Assembly (NCBI GenBank): GCA_020852275.1
Contig: JADZBE010000010.1
Location: 1 to 64,000 of the forward strand
Origin: Phycisphaerales bacterium
Lineage (GTDB): Bacteria > Planctomycetota > Phycisphaerae > UBA1845
Length of the DNA: 64,000 bases
Reading direction: 5' to 3'
Part shown: positions 31,455 through 39,380 of the stretch, piece by piece
How positions within the stretch are numbered: position 1 is the stretch's first letter
Layout: every line of letters begins with the position of its first letter
Notes under the pieces: model-generated
What the model saw: the letters and a program-made list of their open reading frames with translations, nothing else
Databases searched by the model: none
What the model was told of the DNA's origin: nothing
Translations under genes and position numbers: made by a program

Positions 31455-32312
31455 TCAACCCGTCGTAATCAGCTCGCCTTCCTTGTACTCGGCGCGGCGG
31501 ACGACTCGGCCGTCCTCGTCCCACGAGATCATCACCCCGTTGAGCTTGCCGTGCGACCAGGTGGCGAACATGCGGCGTTGACCGTTGGGATGGTACTGCA
31601 CCATCGGACCGTCGGGCGTTCCCTCGGTGAAGGTCCACTCCTCCGCGAGGATGCCGGTCTCGAACCAGCGGACGGTGGTCCCGTGCTGAATCAAATCACC
31701 CGCCGGGGCTTCCCATACTTCCTGCTGCTCGCACAGATTGCCGTTGGTGTAACGCCGTTCGCGCAGTCGAGTGGCGCGGTTGTCGCCGGGGCGCGCCGCA
31801 AAGAGCGGGTTCTTCTTCCAGTCCGAGACGTTAAACAGCCAGGCCGAGGCGGAAGTGTTGTCGTTGCCGCCGGCGGGCTGGTTCTCGCCTGTGGGCGGAG
31901 TCGGCGGAGCCGGCTTCGGGGGTTCAGGCTTTGGCGGCTCGGGCTTCGGAGGCTCCGTCTTGGGCGGCTGCGGCTTAGGTGGCTCAGGCTTCGGGGGTTC
32001 CGTCTTGGGCGGCTCTGTCTTCGGCGGCTCCGTTTTCGGCGGCTCGGTCTTGGGTGGCTCCGGCTTAGGGGGCTGCGGCTTGGGCGGCTCCGTCTTCGGC
32101 GGTTCGGTCTTGGGCGGTTCGGTCTTGGGCGGCTCCGTCTTAGGCGGCTCCGTCTTGGGTGGCTGAGCTTTCGACTCACCGCCGCCGGTGTTCTTTGCAG
32201 TGTCACCACCTCCGCCGGTCGGTGTCGGCGGTTTCGGCTTGCAGCCAATCAACCCGATGGTCACCAGGCAGGCCACCATCAGGACGAAAACAGACCTTAA
32301 TCTCGCGTTCAC
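31455..32312 (-). CDS. Lipoprotein with a PPK(T/P)(E/Q) repeat rod and MORN-like tail
   Basis: A 285-residue lipoprotein. The signal peptide ends in a good lipobox (TIGLIGC, Cys 24). Residues of about 50-135 consist of 17 five-residue units, mainly PPKTE with some PPKPE and PPKPQ, which should form an extended polyproline rod carrying alternating charges. The C-terminal 130 residues contain YwqK/MORN-like phrases: RERRYTNGNLCEQQEVW, TTVRWFETGILAEEWTF, GPMVQYHPNGQRRMFATW, SHGKLNGVMISWDEDGR. Together these suggest a membrane-tethered domain held away from the membrane by a rod, as in TonB spacers. Partner and function are unknown. The start at ATG 32312 is set by the signal peptide. Confidence 0.75.
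   Translation of the reverse strand: MNARLRSVFVLMVACLVTIGLIGCKPKPPTPTGGGGDTAKNTGGGESKAQPPKTEPPKTEPPKTEPPKTEPPKTEPPKPQPPKPEPPKTEPPKTEPPKTEPPKTEPPKPEPPKPQPPKTEPPKPEPPKPEPPKPAPPTPPTGENQPAGGNDNTSASAWLFNVSDWKKNPLFAARPGDNRATRLRERRYTNGNLCEQQEVWEAPAGDLIQHGTTVRWFETGILAEEWTFTEGTPDGPMVQYHPNGQRRMFATWSHGKLNGVMISWDEDGRVVRRAEYKEGELITTG
31900..32166. repeat. Coding 15-bp tandem repeat
   Basis: About seventeen 15-bp units (on the + strand GGCGG(C/T)TC(C/G)GT(C/T)TT or variants) encode the PPK(T/P)x rod of the lipoprotein. Variant units are mixed rather than homogenised. Confidence 0.8.
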
Positions 32313-33042
32313 GTGAATCTCCCCGATATCGACAGGGTTCGAATCCCAGGCGGATTCCCATCCGCAGCATTAAGCGGGTTTTCACCCCCCCGGCTACTAT
32401 CGTCATTCCGGTAGGCAAGTCAACCAAGCACGGAACGAGGGGGTCTGGCCGCGGATTCTGGCATCTGCTGTTCGCCCGCAGGGCGCACGAGGGTTGCCAA
32501 GGGCCTCAAGCCCCTGGCGATCGTTCACCTTTTCCTCTCCTCGCCCGGAGGGCGAACGAAGGCTCCACGCGCCCTCCGGGCGCACGAGCGGAAGGTACGC
32601 TTCCGGCGCCAGGGACTACAAGTCCCTGGCAACGAACGCGCGCCCTCCGGGCGAGGCGCCGCCTGGCCGAAGAACATCATGGCGCAGCACACACATCGCA
32701 TGCCAGAAGAACTGGACACACGCGAACGAGGCCTCATCGGCCGGGTGTGTCCCGCGCTGGCGGAGAGCGCGCCGGCAGGAATCCGCAGGGCGGCGACCGG
32801 GTGGCATGGCCTGGCGTACTCACCTGGCCATCCAGAATCTCCCGGTGGCATGGCGTCGTGCAGCGCCTCGTTGAGCTCACACACCTTGTCGGAGCCGCGA
32901 CCGTGAGGAAGCGACGCCGCATCTGAACGTCAGACTTCGCTCCCTGACGGTCGCGGCTCTGAAAACGGTCGTGGCTTTGAAAGCAGGCGCAGGTCCGTAA
33001 GCGGGCGCAGCCCTGATCACGGGCTGCCATGCTGCAATCTCG
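32313..33042. other. 730-bp gap with palindromic repeats
   Basis: No supported gene. Four copies of CCCTCCGGGCG or CGCCCGGAGGGCG lie between 32470 and 32660, two CAGGGACT...AGTCCCTG-type hairpins near 32605-32630, and REP-D repeats (32891-32991) at the right end. Confidence 0.5.
32891..32991. repeat. REP-D repeats
   Basis: GGAGCCGCGACCGTGAGGAA and, inverted, CGCTCCCTGACGGTCGCGGC with a partial third copy. The same element is at 43126-43157, 43318-43340, 46482-46545 and 58540-58565. Confidence 0.75.
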
Positions 33043-33825
33043 TCACAGCCGATGGCGGATGGCCCACAAGTCGGGGAACACGGGCTTGAAAAGCGACTGC
33101 TTGAGGAACGGGACGCCGGGCGAGCCGCCGGTGCCCTTCTTGGCGCCGATGGTCCGCTCGACGATCTTCACGTGCCGGTAGCGCCACTCCTGCAGGCCCT
33201 CGTCGAAGTCGGTCATCAGCTCGAAGAGGATCGCCAGCTCCCCCCGCGAGCGATACAGCGACAGCAGACCCTCCTGCACGCGCTCGTCGGGCACGGCGGG
33301 GGCGGCGGCGTCCCTGGCCCGCAGGTCAAAGGGAATCTCGACGCCTTCGCGCTCGAGAAAATCGTAGAAGTGATCGACGAGGCTGCGCTCGCGCAGCCGT
33401 CGCTGCAGCACCGGCAGCGCCGCGCTGCCCTCCGGCAGGTACGCCAGCGTCTCCGGGCGCTTGTACCCCAGCGCGAACTCCAGCTCGCGGAACTGCGTGG
33501 ACTGAAAACCGGAGGCCGTCTCCAGCCGGTCGCGGAAGCTCGAGAACGACATCGGCGTCATGGTCTCGAGGATGTCAAGCTGCCCGACCAGCGTCTTCAT
33601 GATCGTGCGCATGCGCTTGAACGTGTGAACGGCCTTGAACGCGCGCGCCTCGGAAAGCTCGACCTTGACCGCATCCACCTCGTGCAGGAGCAGTTTGAAC
33701 CACAGCTCGTACACCTGGTGAATGACAATGAAGAGCATCTCGTCGTGCTCAGGCGGCGACGATCGCGGCTCCTGAATGCTCAGAAGCTCGTCGATCTTCA
33801 GGTAGGATGCGTAGGTCAGCGGCAT
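33043..33825 (-). CDS. kynA: Tryptophan 2,3-dioxygenase
   Basis: A 260-residue heme enzyme opening the indole ring of tryptophan to N-formylkynurenine in the cytoplasm. Family signatures: EHDEMLFIVIHQVYELWFK (residues 26-44, substrate-pocket His and Phe/Tyr), FKRMRTIMKTLVGQLDILETMTPMSF, RLETASGFQSTQFRELEF, and EWRYRHVKIVERTIGAKKGT (about residues 212-231), whose His is the axial heme ligand. GGSPG follows. The length fits the bacterial form. No other kynurenine-pathway gene (kynB, kynU) is adjacent. ATG 33825 begins MPLTYASYL, the family's usual start. Confidence 0.96.
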   Translation of the reverse strand: MPLTYASYLKIDELLSIQEPRSSPPEHDEMLFIVIHQVYELWFKLLLHEVDAVKVELSEARAFKAVHTFKRMRTIMKTLVGQLDILETMTPMSFSSFRDRLETASGFQSTQFRELEFALGYKRPETLAYLPEGSAALPVLQRRLRERSLVDHFYDFLEREGVEIPFDLRARDAAAPAVPDERVQEGLLSLYRSRGELAILFELMTDFDEGLQEWRYRHVKIVERTIGAKKGTGGSPGVPFLKQSLFKPVFPDLWAIRHRL

Positions 33826-33905
33826 GGTTCAAGCCTCCTTGCGCGCCGTCAAGCAGACTGCTCCTGCAGGTATTGGAAGCGAGCGGCGCAACCGGAGATT
33901 CCCAT

Positions 33906-35318
33906 TCAGAAGACTGTCAGCTCAGGGTCGTAGGTTCCGGGCATGTCACAGTAGGAACAGACCAACACTTGCAGAAGGTTCCCCCCGAGGTGCTTGGCCG
34001 TGCACCGTTCGCCTGAATCCATTTGTACGGAAACGTTGTACCAGCCGACCGTTCGTCGCCCAGACGGCGCCCAAACCAGCATAGCAATCACATTCGTCCG
34101 CCAGATCCCCAACCCCTGCCAGACGGCGCGGAAGTAGCCCGGCTCCCCCTCCCAGGCGATCTCTCTGACAATTCCCGCCGGGAAGAGAAACAACAAGACC
34201 GGCTGCCCCCAACCTACGGCAAGCTGTTCGCGGCTGGCGAGCACGAAGCGAGCGCGGCTACGCTGTTGAGGTACCTGCGGTGCTTCCAACGCGTCCGCAG
34301 GCCGCATGAATTCGGCATCGGCCGACCTTGCGACATCCTCGGCATGGGTCACTTCCACCGCGTGAAACCCCTTGAACCCCATCGCTTCCGCCGCGGCCGG
34401 GTGCTTGCTGCCCAGGTTCAGCAGGAAGGCGCGGACGCTCTCGCGGAGTGGCTCGGCGACCGTGTGCGACGCGACGAATCGCGCGTCCTCGATGGTGTCC
34501 ACGGCGATCGGTTCGGTATAACCGACGACGTTGAACTGATCGCGGCTGAAGGTGAAGCCCTTCCACGTGAATCGACCGCCGCTTTCGGGCAGGGCGGCGA
34601 ACTCCTCCGCGTCCATCACGCCCGCGGGCGTGCCGCCGTACACGATTTCCCTGGCCGCATCGAACGAGCTGATGTGATATTGCAGCGTGCCGGGGATCGG
34701 GAGAATCTCGCGCTTCAGGTCTTCCAGGGCCACGCCGTTGGCCGCCAGGCACGCCTTGGCCGCCTTGTCCAGGATCGGATCATCCGCCGGACCGAACGCG
34801 AAACGATGCCCCTTCAAGTCCGCAAAAGCGCGCAGACCGGAATCCGCGTCCGTTACGATGACTCCGCGCCGCGTGCTGATCTCCGCCGCGGCCAGCTCGA
34901 CGACGTCGGGGTTCTTCTCCCGGATCTTCTGCAGACTGTCGCCGGAGACCAGCGCGAAGTGCAGCCGACCTGATTGCAGGTGAAACGCGATCTGATCGGC
35001 GGTGAGCGGCTCGAACTGCACGGGCTGGCGCAGCTCGTCGGAAAGCTGTTTGGACATCGGCTCCCACGGAGCCGTGCGGAAGGCGTCGAACCAGCGCTGG
35101 GGGTCGAGCACGCCCTGCGAGTCCATCACCATGCCGATGCGCACCGGTGGCTGATCGAAGCTGAACGGCAGCTTCAAGCCGAACGGGTTCCACAGACTGA
35201 AGTCGCGGCTCTGCGACTGGCAGCCCACGGTCAGGAGGAGCAGCGGAGCGAGGCCCGCCGCGAGGAGTTCCCATCGAACCCGATCCGGACGAGCCGTTCC
35301 CAACCGCGGCGAGTGCAT
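33906..35318 (-). CDS. PhnD-like phosphate/phosphonate-binding lipoprotein with extra C-terminal domain
   Basis: A 470-residue protein. The N-terminal hydrophobic stretch ends in LLTVGC (Cys 33), a near-consensus lipobox. Residues of about 58-330 follow the PhnD-like periplasmic binding fold: VRIGMVMDSQGVLD, FEPLTADQIAFHLQSGRLHF, DLKGHRFAFGPADDPILDKA, AAREIVYGGTPAGVMDAEEF, VGYTEPIAVDTIEDARFVAS. After a linker there are about 110 additional residues (FVLASREQLAVGWGQPVLLF, WQGLGIWRTNVIAMLVWAPS, RCTAKHLGGNLLQVLVCSYC) of no family I recognise. No ABC ATPase or permease is adjacent, so transport is uncertain; a sensor role is possible. Confidence 0.75.
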   Translation of the reverse strand: MHSPRLGTARPDRVRWELLAAGLAPLLLLTVGCQSQSRDFSLWNPFGLKLPFSFDQPPVRIGMVMDSQGVLDPQRWFDAFRTAPWEPMSKQLSDELRQPVQFEPLTADQIAFHLQSGRLHFALVSGDSLQKIREKNPDVVELAAAEISTRRGVIVTDADSGLRAFADLKGHRFAFGPADDPILDKAAKACLAANGVALEDLKREILPIPGTLQYHISSFDAAREIVYGGTPAGVMDAEEFAALPESGGRFTWKGFTFSRDQFNVVGYTEPIAVDTIEDARFVASHTVAEPLRESVRAFLLNLGSKHPAAAEAMGFKGFHAVEVTHAEDVARSADAEFMRPADALEAPQVPQQRSRARFVLASREQLAVGWGQPVLLFLFPAGIVREIAWEGEPGYFRAVWQGLGIWRTNVIAMLVWAPSGRRTVGWYNVSVQMDSGERCTAKHLGGNLLQVLVCSYCDMPGTYDPELTVF

Positions 35319-35687
35319 GAAGAACCCTCCTTGAAGGCATTCCTTCCCCCCCTTCCTGCTCGGGAGGGTGTCGGGGAGGTTGAGTCCCCGCAGCGCAGCA
35401 ACCCTGACTGAATGACGGCATCGGCTCCGAGACGGAACCGCGTCAGCGCGAACGCGGGCGCTGATCCAGCCTCGAAGATTCGCTCCCTTACGCTGTCAAT
35501 TCACAGGGCATTGTAAGAGCAGCACGCGAACGAATCCAGAGCGATTCCACGAGCGACGCACGACTGCGGCACATCGCAACCAAGACGATGAGCAGGCGCG
35601 GCGACGCGCGGGCGGCGAGATCCCCCGCCACCGGTTGCACGGCGGGCATCGTGCGCCCCGCGGGGCGGATCGCCGGCAAGCCGGGCA
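35319..35687. other. 370-bp intergenic region
   Basis: It separates the PhnD-like gene from the radical SAM gene, both reading left. No ORF convinces, and no clear terminator was seen. Confidence 0.4.
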
Positions 35688-37526
35688 TCAAGCCACGACC
35701 GCGAGCGAACGCGTGCCGCGCGTCGCCGTGGCGGGCGCTGGCGCGCCGATCTTGACGAACACATCCTCGTACTGGTTCTGCAGGTATTCCGTCGGCGCGC
35801 CGCCGTGCAGGTGATTCCACGGGAAGACTTCGTCCGCTCGGCGCTCGCGGTGTGCGTACCAGGCCGGATCGATGCCCGTCTCCTCGAACGCCCGCCGCCA
35901 GGTCGACGGGTTGAAGCACTCGTCCCAGCCGTCCAGCCGCGCACCCAGCCGCCAGGCCGCCACGATGGCCGACGCGAGCTTGCGGTCGCCGCGCGCGAAC
36001 ACGCCTTCGAGAATGGACCGCTCGACGGAGTGCATCTGAATGCGCACGGCCGAGCGCCGTCCTCCCCGCGCCAGCTCGTGGAACCGCTGGCGCACGCCCT
36101 GAAAGTACTCCGCGCGAGGCTGCGCCGCCCACTGAAACGGCGTGTAAGGTTTGGGCACGAGCCACCCAACGGATGCCTTCACGCCGGCCGGGTGACCCGC
36201 CACCTCCTTGCGGGCGCGGCTCACCTCGTTGCTCAAATCCCAGATGCCGTCGATGTCCTCCGGTCGCTCGCCGGGGAAGCCCGCCATGAAATAGAGCTTC
36301 ACCGAGCGCCACCCGGCCTTGTACGCCTCCTTCACGCCGTCGAGCAGATTGCCGTCCGTGACTTTCTTGCGGATGGCGGCGCGCATGTCGTCGCGCGCGG
36401 CCTCGACGGCAAGCGTCAGCCCGCCCTTGCGCACGGTGTTCACCATCCACGGAATGTTCTGGAGCATCTGGTCCACGCGCAGCGAGGGTACGGAGATGTT
36501 CACGCGGCGCGACGCGAATTGGGCGTTGGCTCTCTCCGCCAGCTCGCGCAGGTGCGGATAGTCCGCCGTGGAGAGCGACAGCAGTCCGAACTCCTCCATG
36601 CCCGTGTGGCGGTACATTTCTTCAGCCATGGTCATGACCGTGTCCACGCCGCGCAGGCGCAACGGGCGCTTGGTGTAGCCCGCGTGGCAGAAGCGGCATC
36701 GCTGGGGACAACCGCGCATGATCTCGATGGCGAAGCGGTCGTGCACGACCTCGACGAAGGGCACAAGGGGCCGCAGCGGAAACGGGGCGTTCTCGAAGTC
36801 CGGCGTCTGGCAGCGCTCGATGGACCGCGGGATGCGTGCGTCCGTCGGCGAAATCGCGCGGACCGTGCCGTCCTCGTGATAGGACACGTCGTACAGCGAC
36901 GGCGCGTAAATCCACTCGAAGCGCCGCGCCAGGTGCAGGATCATGTCGCGCCGGCGCACGCCTGCTTCCTTAAGCTCACGGTAGGCCGCGAGGATCGCCG
37001 CCATCGAATCCTCCCCGTCGCCGAGGACGACAAGATCGAGAAACTCCGCCATCGGCTCGGGGTTGTCGGCCTGCGGACCGCCGGCGACGACGAGGGGATG
37101 GGTGTCGTCGCGGTCCACGCTGCGCAGCGGGATGCCGGCAAGATCAAGCAAGGTCAGCACGCTGCTGAAGCTCATCTCGTACTGGAGCGACACGGCGAAG
37201 ATGTCCGCGGAGGCCGCAGGCTGGCGCGAATCGAGCGTGAAAAGCGGCAGGCCGACTTGGCGCATGCGGGCTTCAGCGTCAGCCCACGGAACGAACACGC
37301 GTTCGGCCGCGCACCCCGGCGTGTGGTTGATAAGCCAATAGAGGATCTGACAGCCGAGATGACTCATCCCGATGGTGTAGGTATCCGGAAATGCGACGAC
37401 GACGCGGACGTCCGCGTCTGCCCAGCGGACCGAGTCGCACAATTGATTCAGCTCGCCGCCAATGTACTGCCCCGGCTGTTTGACGAAGGGGAGAAGCTCG
37501 GTCGAAACGCGCTGCGGTAGGATCAT
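35688..37526 (-). CDS. Radical SAM protein, TIGR03960-like (B12-binding domain plus radical SAM)
   Basis: A 612-residue protein. The N-terminal third resembles a cobalamin-binding-like Rossmann domain (RVVVAFPDTYTIGMSHLGCQ, VSLQYEMSFSSVLTLLDLAG, LVVAGGPQADNPEPMAEFLD, VVLGDGEDS). The radical SAM core follows with the cluster motif RGCPQRCRFC (Cys 273, 277, 280), then FGLLSLSTADYPHL, TLAVEAARDDMRAAIRKKV, SVKLYFMAGFPGERPEDI. The C-terminal part (KASVGWLVPKPYTPFQWAAQ, SILEGVFARGDRKLASAIVA) is the rest of this uncharacterised family. In many bacteria such proteins are fused to or followed by a DUF2344 domain; neither is present here. ATG 37526 begins MILPQRVSTELLPFV, but no ribosome binding site is visible. 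The reaction is unknown. Confidence 0.88.
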   Translation of the reverse strand: MILPQRVSTELLPFVKQPGQYIGGELNQLCDSVRWADADVRVVVAFPDTYTIGMSHLGCQILYWLINHTPGCAAERVFVPWADAEARMRQVGLPLFTLDSRQPAASADIFAVSLQYEMSFSSVLTLLDLAGIPLRSVDRDDTHPLVVAGGPQADNPEPMAEFLDLVVLGDGEDSMAAILAAYRELKEAGVRRRDMILHLARRFEWIYAPSLYDVSYHEDGTVRAISPTDARIPRSIERCQTPDFENAPFPLRPLVPFVEVVHDRFAIEIMRGCPQRCRFCHAGYTKRPLRLRGVDTVMTMAEEMYRHTGMEEFGLLSLSTADYPHLRELAERANAQFASRRVNISVPSLRVDQMLQNIPWMVNTVRKGGLTLAVEAARDDMRAAIRKKVTDGNLLDGVKEAYKAGWRSVKLYFMAGFPGERPEDIDGIWDLSNEVSRARKEVAGHPAGVKASVGWLVPKPYTPFQWAAQPRAEYFQGVRQRFHELARGGRRSAVRIQMHSVERSILEGVFARGDRKLASAIVAAWRLGARLDGWDECFNPSTWRRAFEETGIDPAWYAHRERRADEVFPWNHLHGGAPTEYLQNQYEDVFVKIGAPAPATATRGTRSLAVVA

Positions 37527-37897
37527 AAGTCTAGCTGTCAAAATAGTTTGTGCGCAGGTGGACGGGTTGTCCCGATTCAATCCGGCGAGAAGAAGCGACC
37601 CGAAAACGTCTCCTCTCGACTGGCACGACTTGCCGGATTCTACCGATACACACTGCTGATGGATAGCGCCCAGCCGCGATGATAGGCGGCGATGGAGGCT
37701 GATTGGCGTGAATAATTCGCCCCTCTTGAGAAAAAAAAGCTTGACAGGATGCGACCGGGCATCGACATTAGTATGCTGGGTAGGATGCCAACGGGGTGAA
37801 GCGGGCGACCGGTTGCAGGAGGCAGTCGGAAAGCGTAAGATTGCGTAATTAGGTAATATTACTCTTTTCGAAATCTGCGGATTTCGCGCGAGCGGTC
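37527..37897. promoter_or_regulatory. Divergent regulatory region
   Basis: An AT-rich island between the radical SAM gene and the pseudopilin gene. It contains an A8 tract followed by TTGACA (37741-37746), a good -35 box, though no strong -10 box sits 17 bp away. Further on is a 10-bp palindrome GTAATATTAC (37853-37862), 35 bp before the pseudopilin ATG, which could be an operator. Confidence 0.4.
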
Positions 37898-38773
37898 ATG
37901 GTGCGACATCGCAAGAGGAAAAGAGGCCCCAAGCCCCGGTGGGCGAGTGCCGCGCGCCGCGGTTTCACGCTGCTGGAGATGCTGCTCGTCATCTCGATCA
38001 TCGCGCTGCTGCTGGCGCTGCTGATTCCCGGCATGGTTCACGCGATGCGCCAAGCCAACGGCACCGTATGCATGCACAATCTCCGCGAGATCGGACAGGC
38101 GCTGCACATCTACCGACTGGAGAACGAAGGCTGGCTTCCCAACGTGGATGTGGACTCGCGCAATAAAGTCAGCACGTGGTTCGTCAAGCTGTTCCCCAAA
38201 CCCCTGACGGACTACGCCACGGTCACATGCCCGGAGGATCCTTTCAAAGGCCGCTTCCGCGCCTTGCGCGACCAGAAGGATGATGCGCTCAAGGCGAACG
38301 CTTCAAGCTACGGTCTGAACAACTTCCTGCTGCGTGCCGGCGGAGGGTATTTGTCGAACGTCGATCGCTTCCAGCCCGCCCTTCCCATGAACACGCTGCT
38401 GGTGGCGGACATCGGTCCCGATCATCATGGGACGACGACGGAGCAGGGCAAGGACAAGGGTCCGCCGCGCAACGCCAGCATGTTGCAGTGGGACGACGGC
38501 TACGACCCGTTCTACGAAGAGGCCGGTTATCCGTGGGTGACGAAGCGTCACGGCGTGGGGATCAACATTCTCACGCTGGGCAACTCCGTGGTGCAGGCGA
38601 AGACGGCGGACGTCATGCGCAACCCGATCCGCTCCTATTACCCTCGCTGCGCCAACGGCGGCTGCTCCCTGTGCACCGAGTTGGAGGATCTACCGCACTA
38701 CAACTTCTCCGAGGACCAGCTTTACTGGTACACCGGTCCGTTGCCGTTCGGCGATCACGAAGTGAGGCGCTGA
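37898..38773 (+). CDS. Type II secretion/pilus pseudopilin-like protein
   Basis: A 291-residue protein. A basic leader of 22 residues ends in RRG, followed by the prepilin peptidase motif G^FTLLE with Glu at +5 and the hydrophobic helix MLLVISIIALLLALLIPGMV. The remainder is the H-x-G-DG-like globular domain of planctomycete pseudopilins: CMHNLREIGQALHIYRLENE, GWLPNVDV, CPEDPF, NASSYGLNNFLL, TLLVADIG, RHGVGINILTLGNSV. Proteins of this group are very abundant in planctomycetes and may not build pili. The zinc-ribbon protein starts 7 bp after the stop, so they form a two-gene unit. Confidence 0.9.
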   Translation: MVRHRKRKRGPKPRWASAARRGFTLLEMLLVISIIALLLALLIPGMVHAMRQANGTVCMHNLREIGQALHIYRLENEGWLPNVDVDSRNKVSTWFVKLFPKPLTDYATVTCPEDPFKGRFRALRDQKDDALKANASSYGLNNFLLRAGGGYLSNVDRFQPALPMNTLLVADIGPDHHGTTTEQGKDKGPPRNASMLQWDDGYDPFYEEAGYPWVTKRHGVGINILTLGNSVVQAKTADVMRNPIRSYYPRCANGGCSLCTELEDLPHYNFSEDQLYWYTGPLPFGDHEVRR

Positions 38774-38780
38774 ATCCCGC

Positions 38781-39275
38781 TTGGCCCGTGCCTCAACCAC
38801 CACGATTCGCAGGATCCGCGTCGTCGGGAAGGAGCGCACGCCTTGGGCGGTCCGCTTGGGACTGGGCATCCCGCTCGCCCTTCTCATCATCGCGTTCGTC
38901 TCTTGGAGGTTAGTGGGTCTTCCCGAGGAGGAGCTTGTCCCGCGCCAGCGGCAACTGGCCGATTTCAGCTTCGCCTGGTCCTGCCCCAACGGGCATTCGT
39001 TCACCGGGAAAGGGCAACTCGAGTCGCGCCCCTGTCCCACCTGCGGCTTGCCCGCCGTGCCCGTCGACGTGTACCGCTGCACTGAACACGGCGACGTGAA
39101 GGTGGAGATCCACTTTGACTCGGCCTCGGAAGATCCCCAGCGTCCCAAGGCTATTCAATTCCGGCTTCCCAAGGGAGCCTGGACCGATCTGTCCGCTGGC
39201 GTCCGCTGTCCCCGCTGCGACAAGCCCATGCAGCGGCTCGCGGATGATCCGCTTTCGCATCGCAAGCATCCGTAG
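38781..39275 (+). CDS. Single-pass membrane protein with Cys pairs
   Basis: A 164-residue protein with TTG 38781 as the apparent start, 7 bp after the pseudopilin stop. No ATG or GTG occurs earlier in the conserved part, so translational coupling is likely. One transmembrane helix spans about residues 25-46 (RLGLGIPLALLIIAFVSWRL). The outside part has three Cys groups: SCPNGH with PCPTCG, YRCTEHGD, and RCPRCDKPM. These suggest a zinc ribbon or disulfide-bonded domain. It has no known family to my eye. With the pseudopilin upstream, a role in the same envelope assembly is possible. Confidence 0.6.
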   Translation: MARASTTTIRRIRVVGKERTPWAVRLGLGIPLALLIIAFVSWRLVGLPEEELVPRQRQLADFSFAWSCPNGHSFTGKGQLESRPCPTCGLPAVPVDVYRCTEHGDVKVEIHFDSASEDPQRPKAIQFRLPKGAWTDLSAGVRCPRCDKPMQRLADDPLSHRKHP

Positions 39276-39323
39276 CCGGCGGGGGCACGTGCGTCCGCGC
39301 TACGCAGGGACGGCTTTGCCGGG

Positions 39324-39330
39324 TATAAAT
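39324..39330 (+). promoter_or_regulatory. Possible -10 box of the thioredoxin lipoprotein gene
   Basis: TATAAAT about 50 bp ahead of the GTG start. No good -35 box is visible 17 bp upstream. Confidence 0.35.
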
Positions 39331-39380
39331 GCCGGCGACGACCAGGCCGCGATTCAATCAGCAGGATGGAGGACTCAATC

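Noticed and set aside
35805..37520. 571-codon + strand frame opposite the radical SAM gene
   Set aside because: The minus strand has the CxxxCxxC motif and coherent domains. The + frame is composition-driven.
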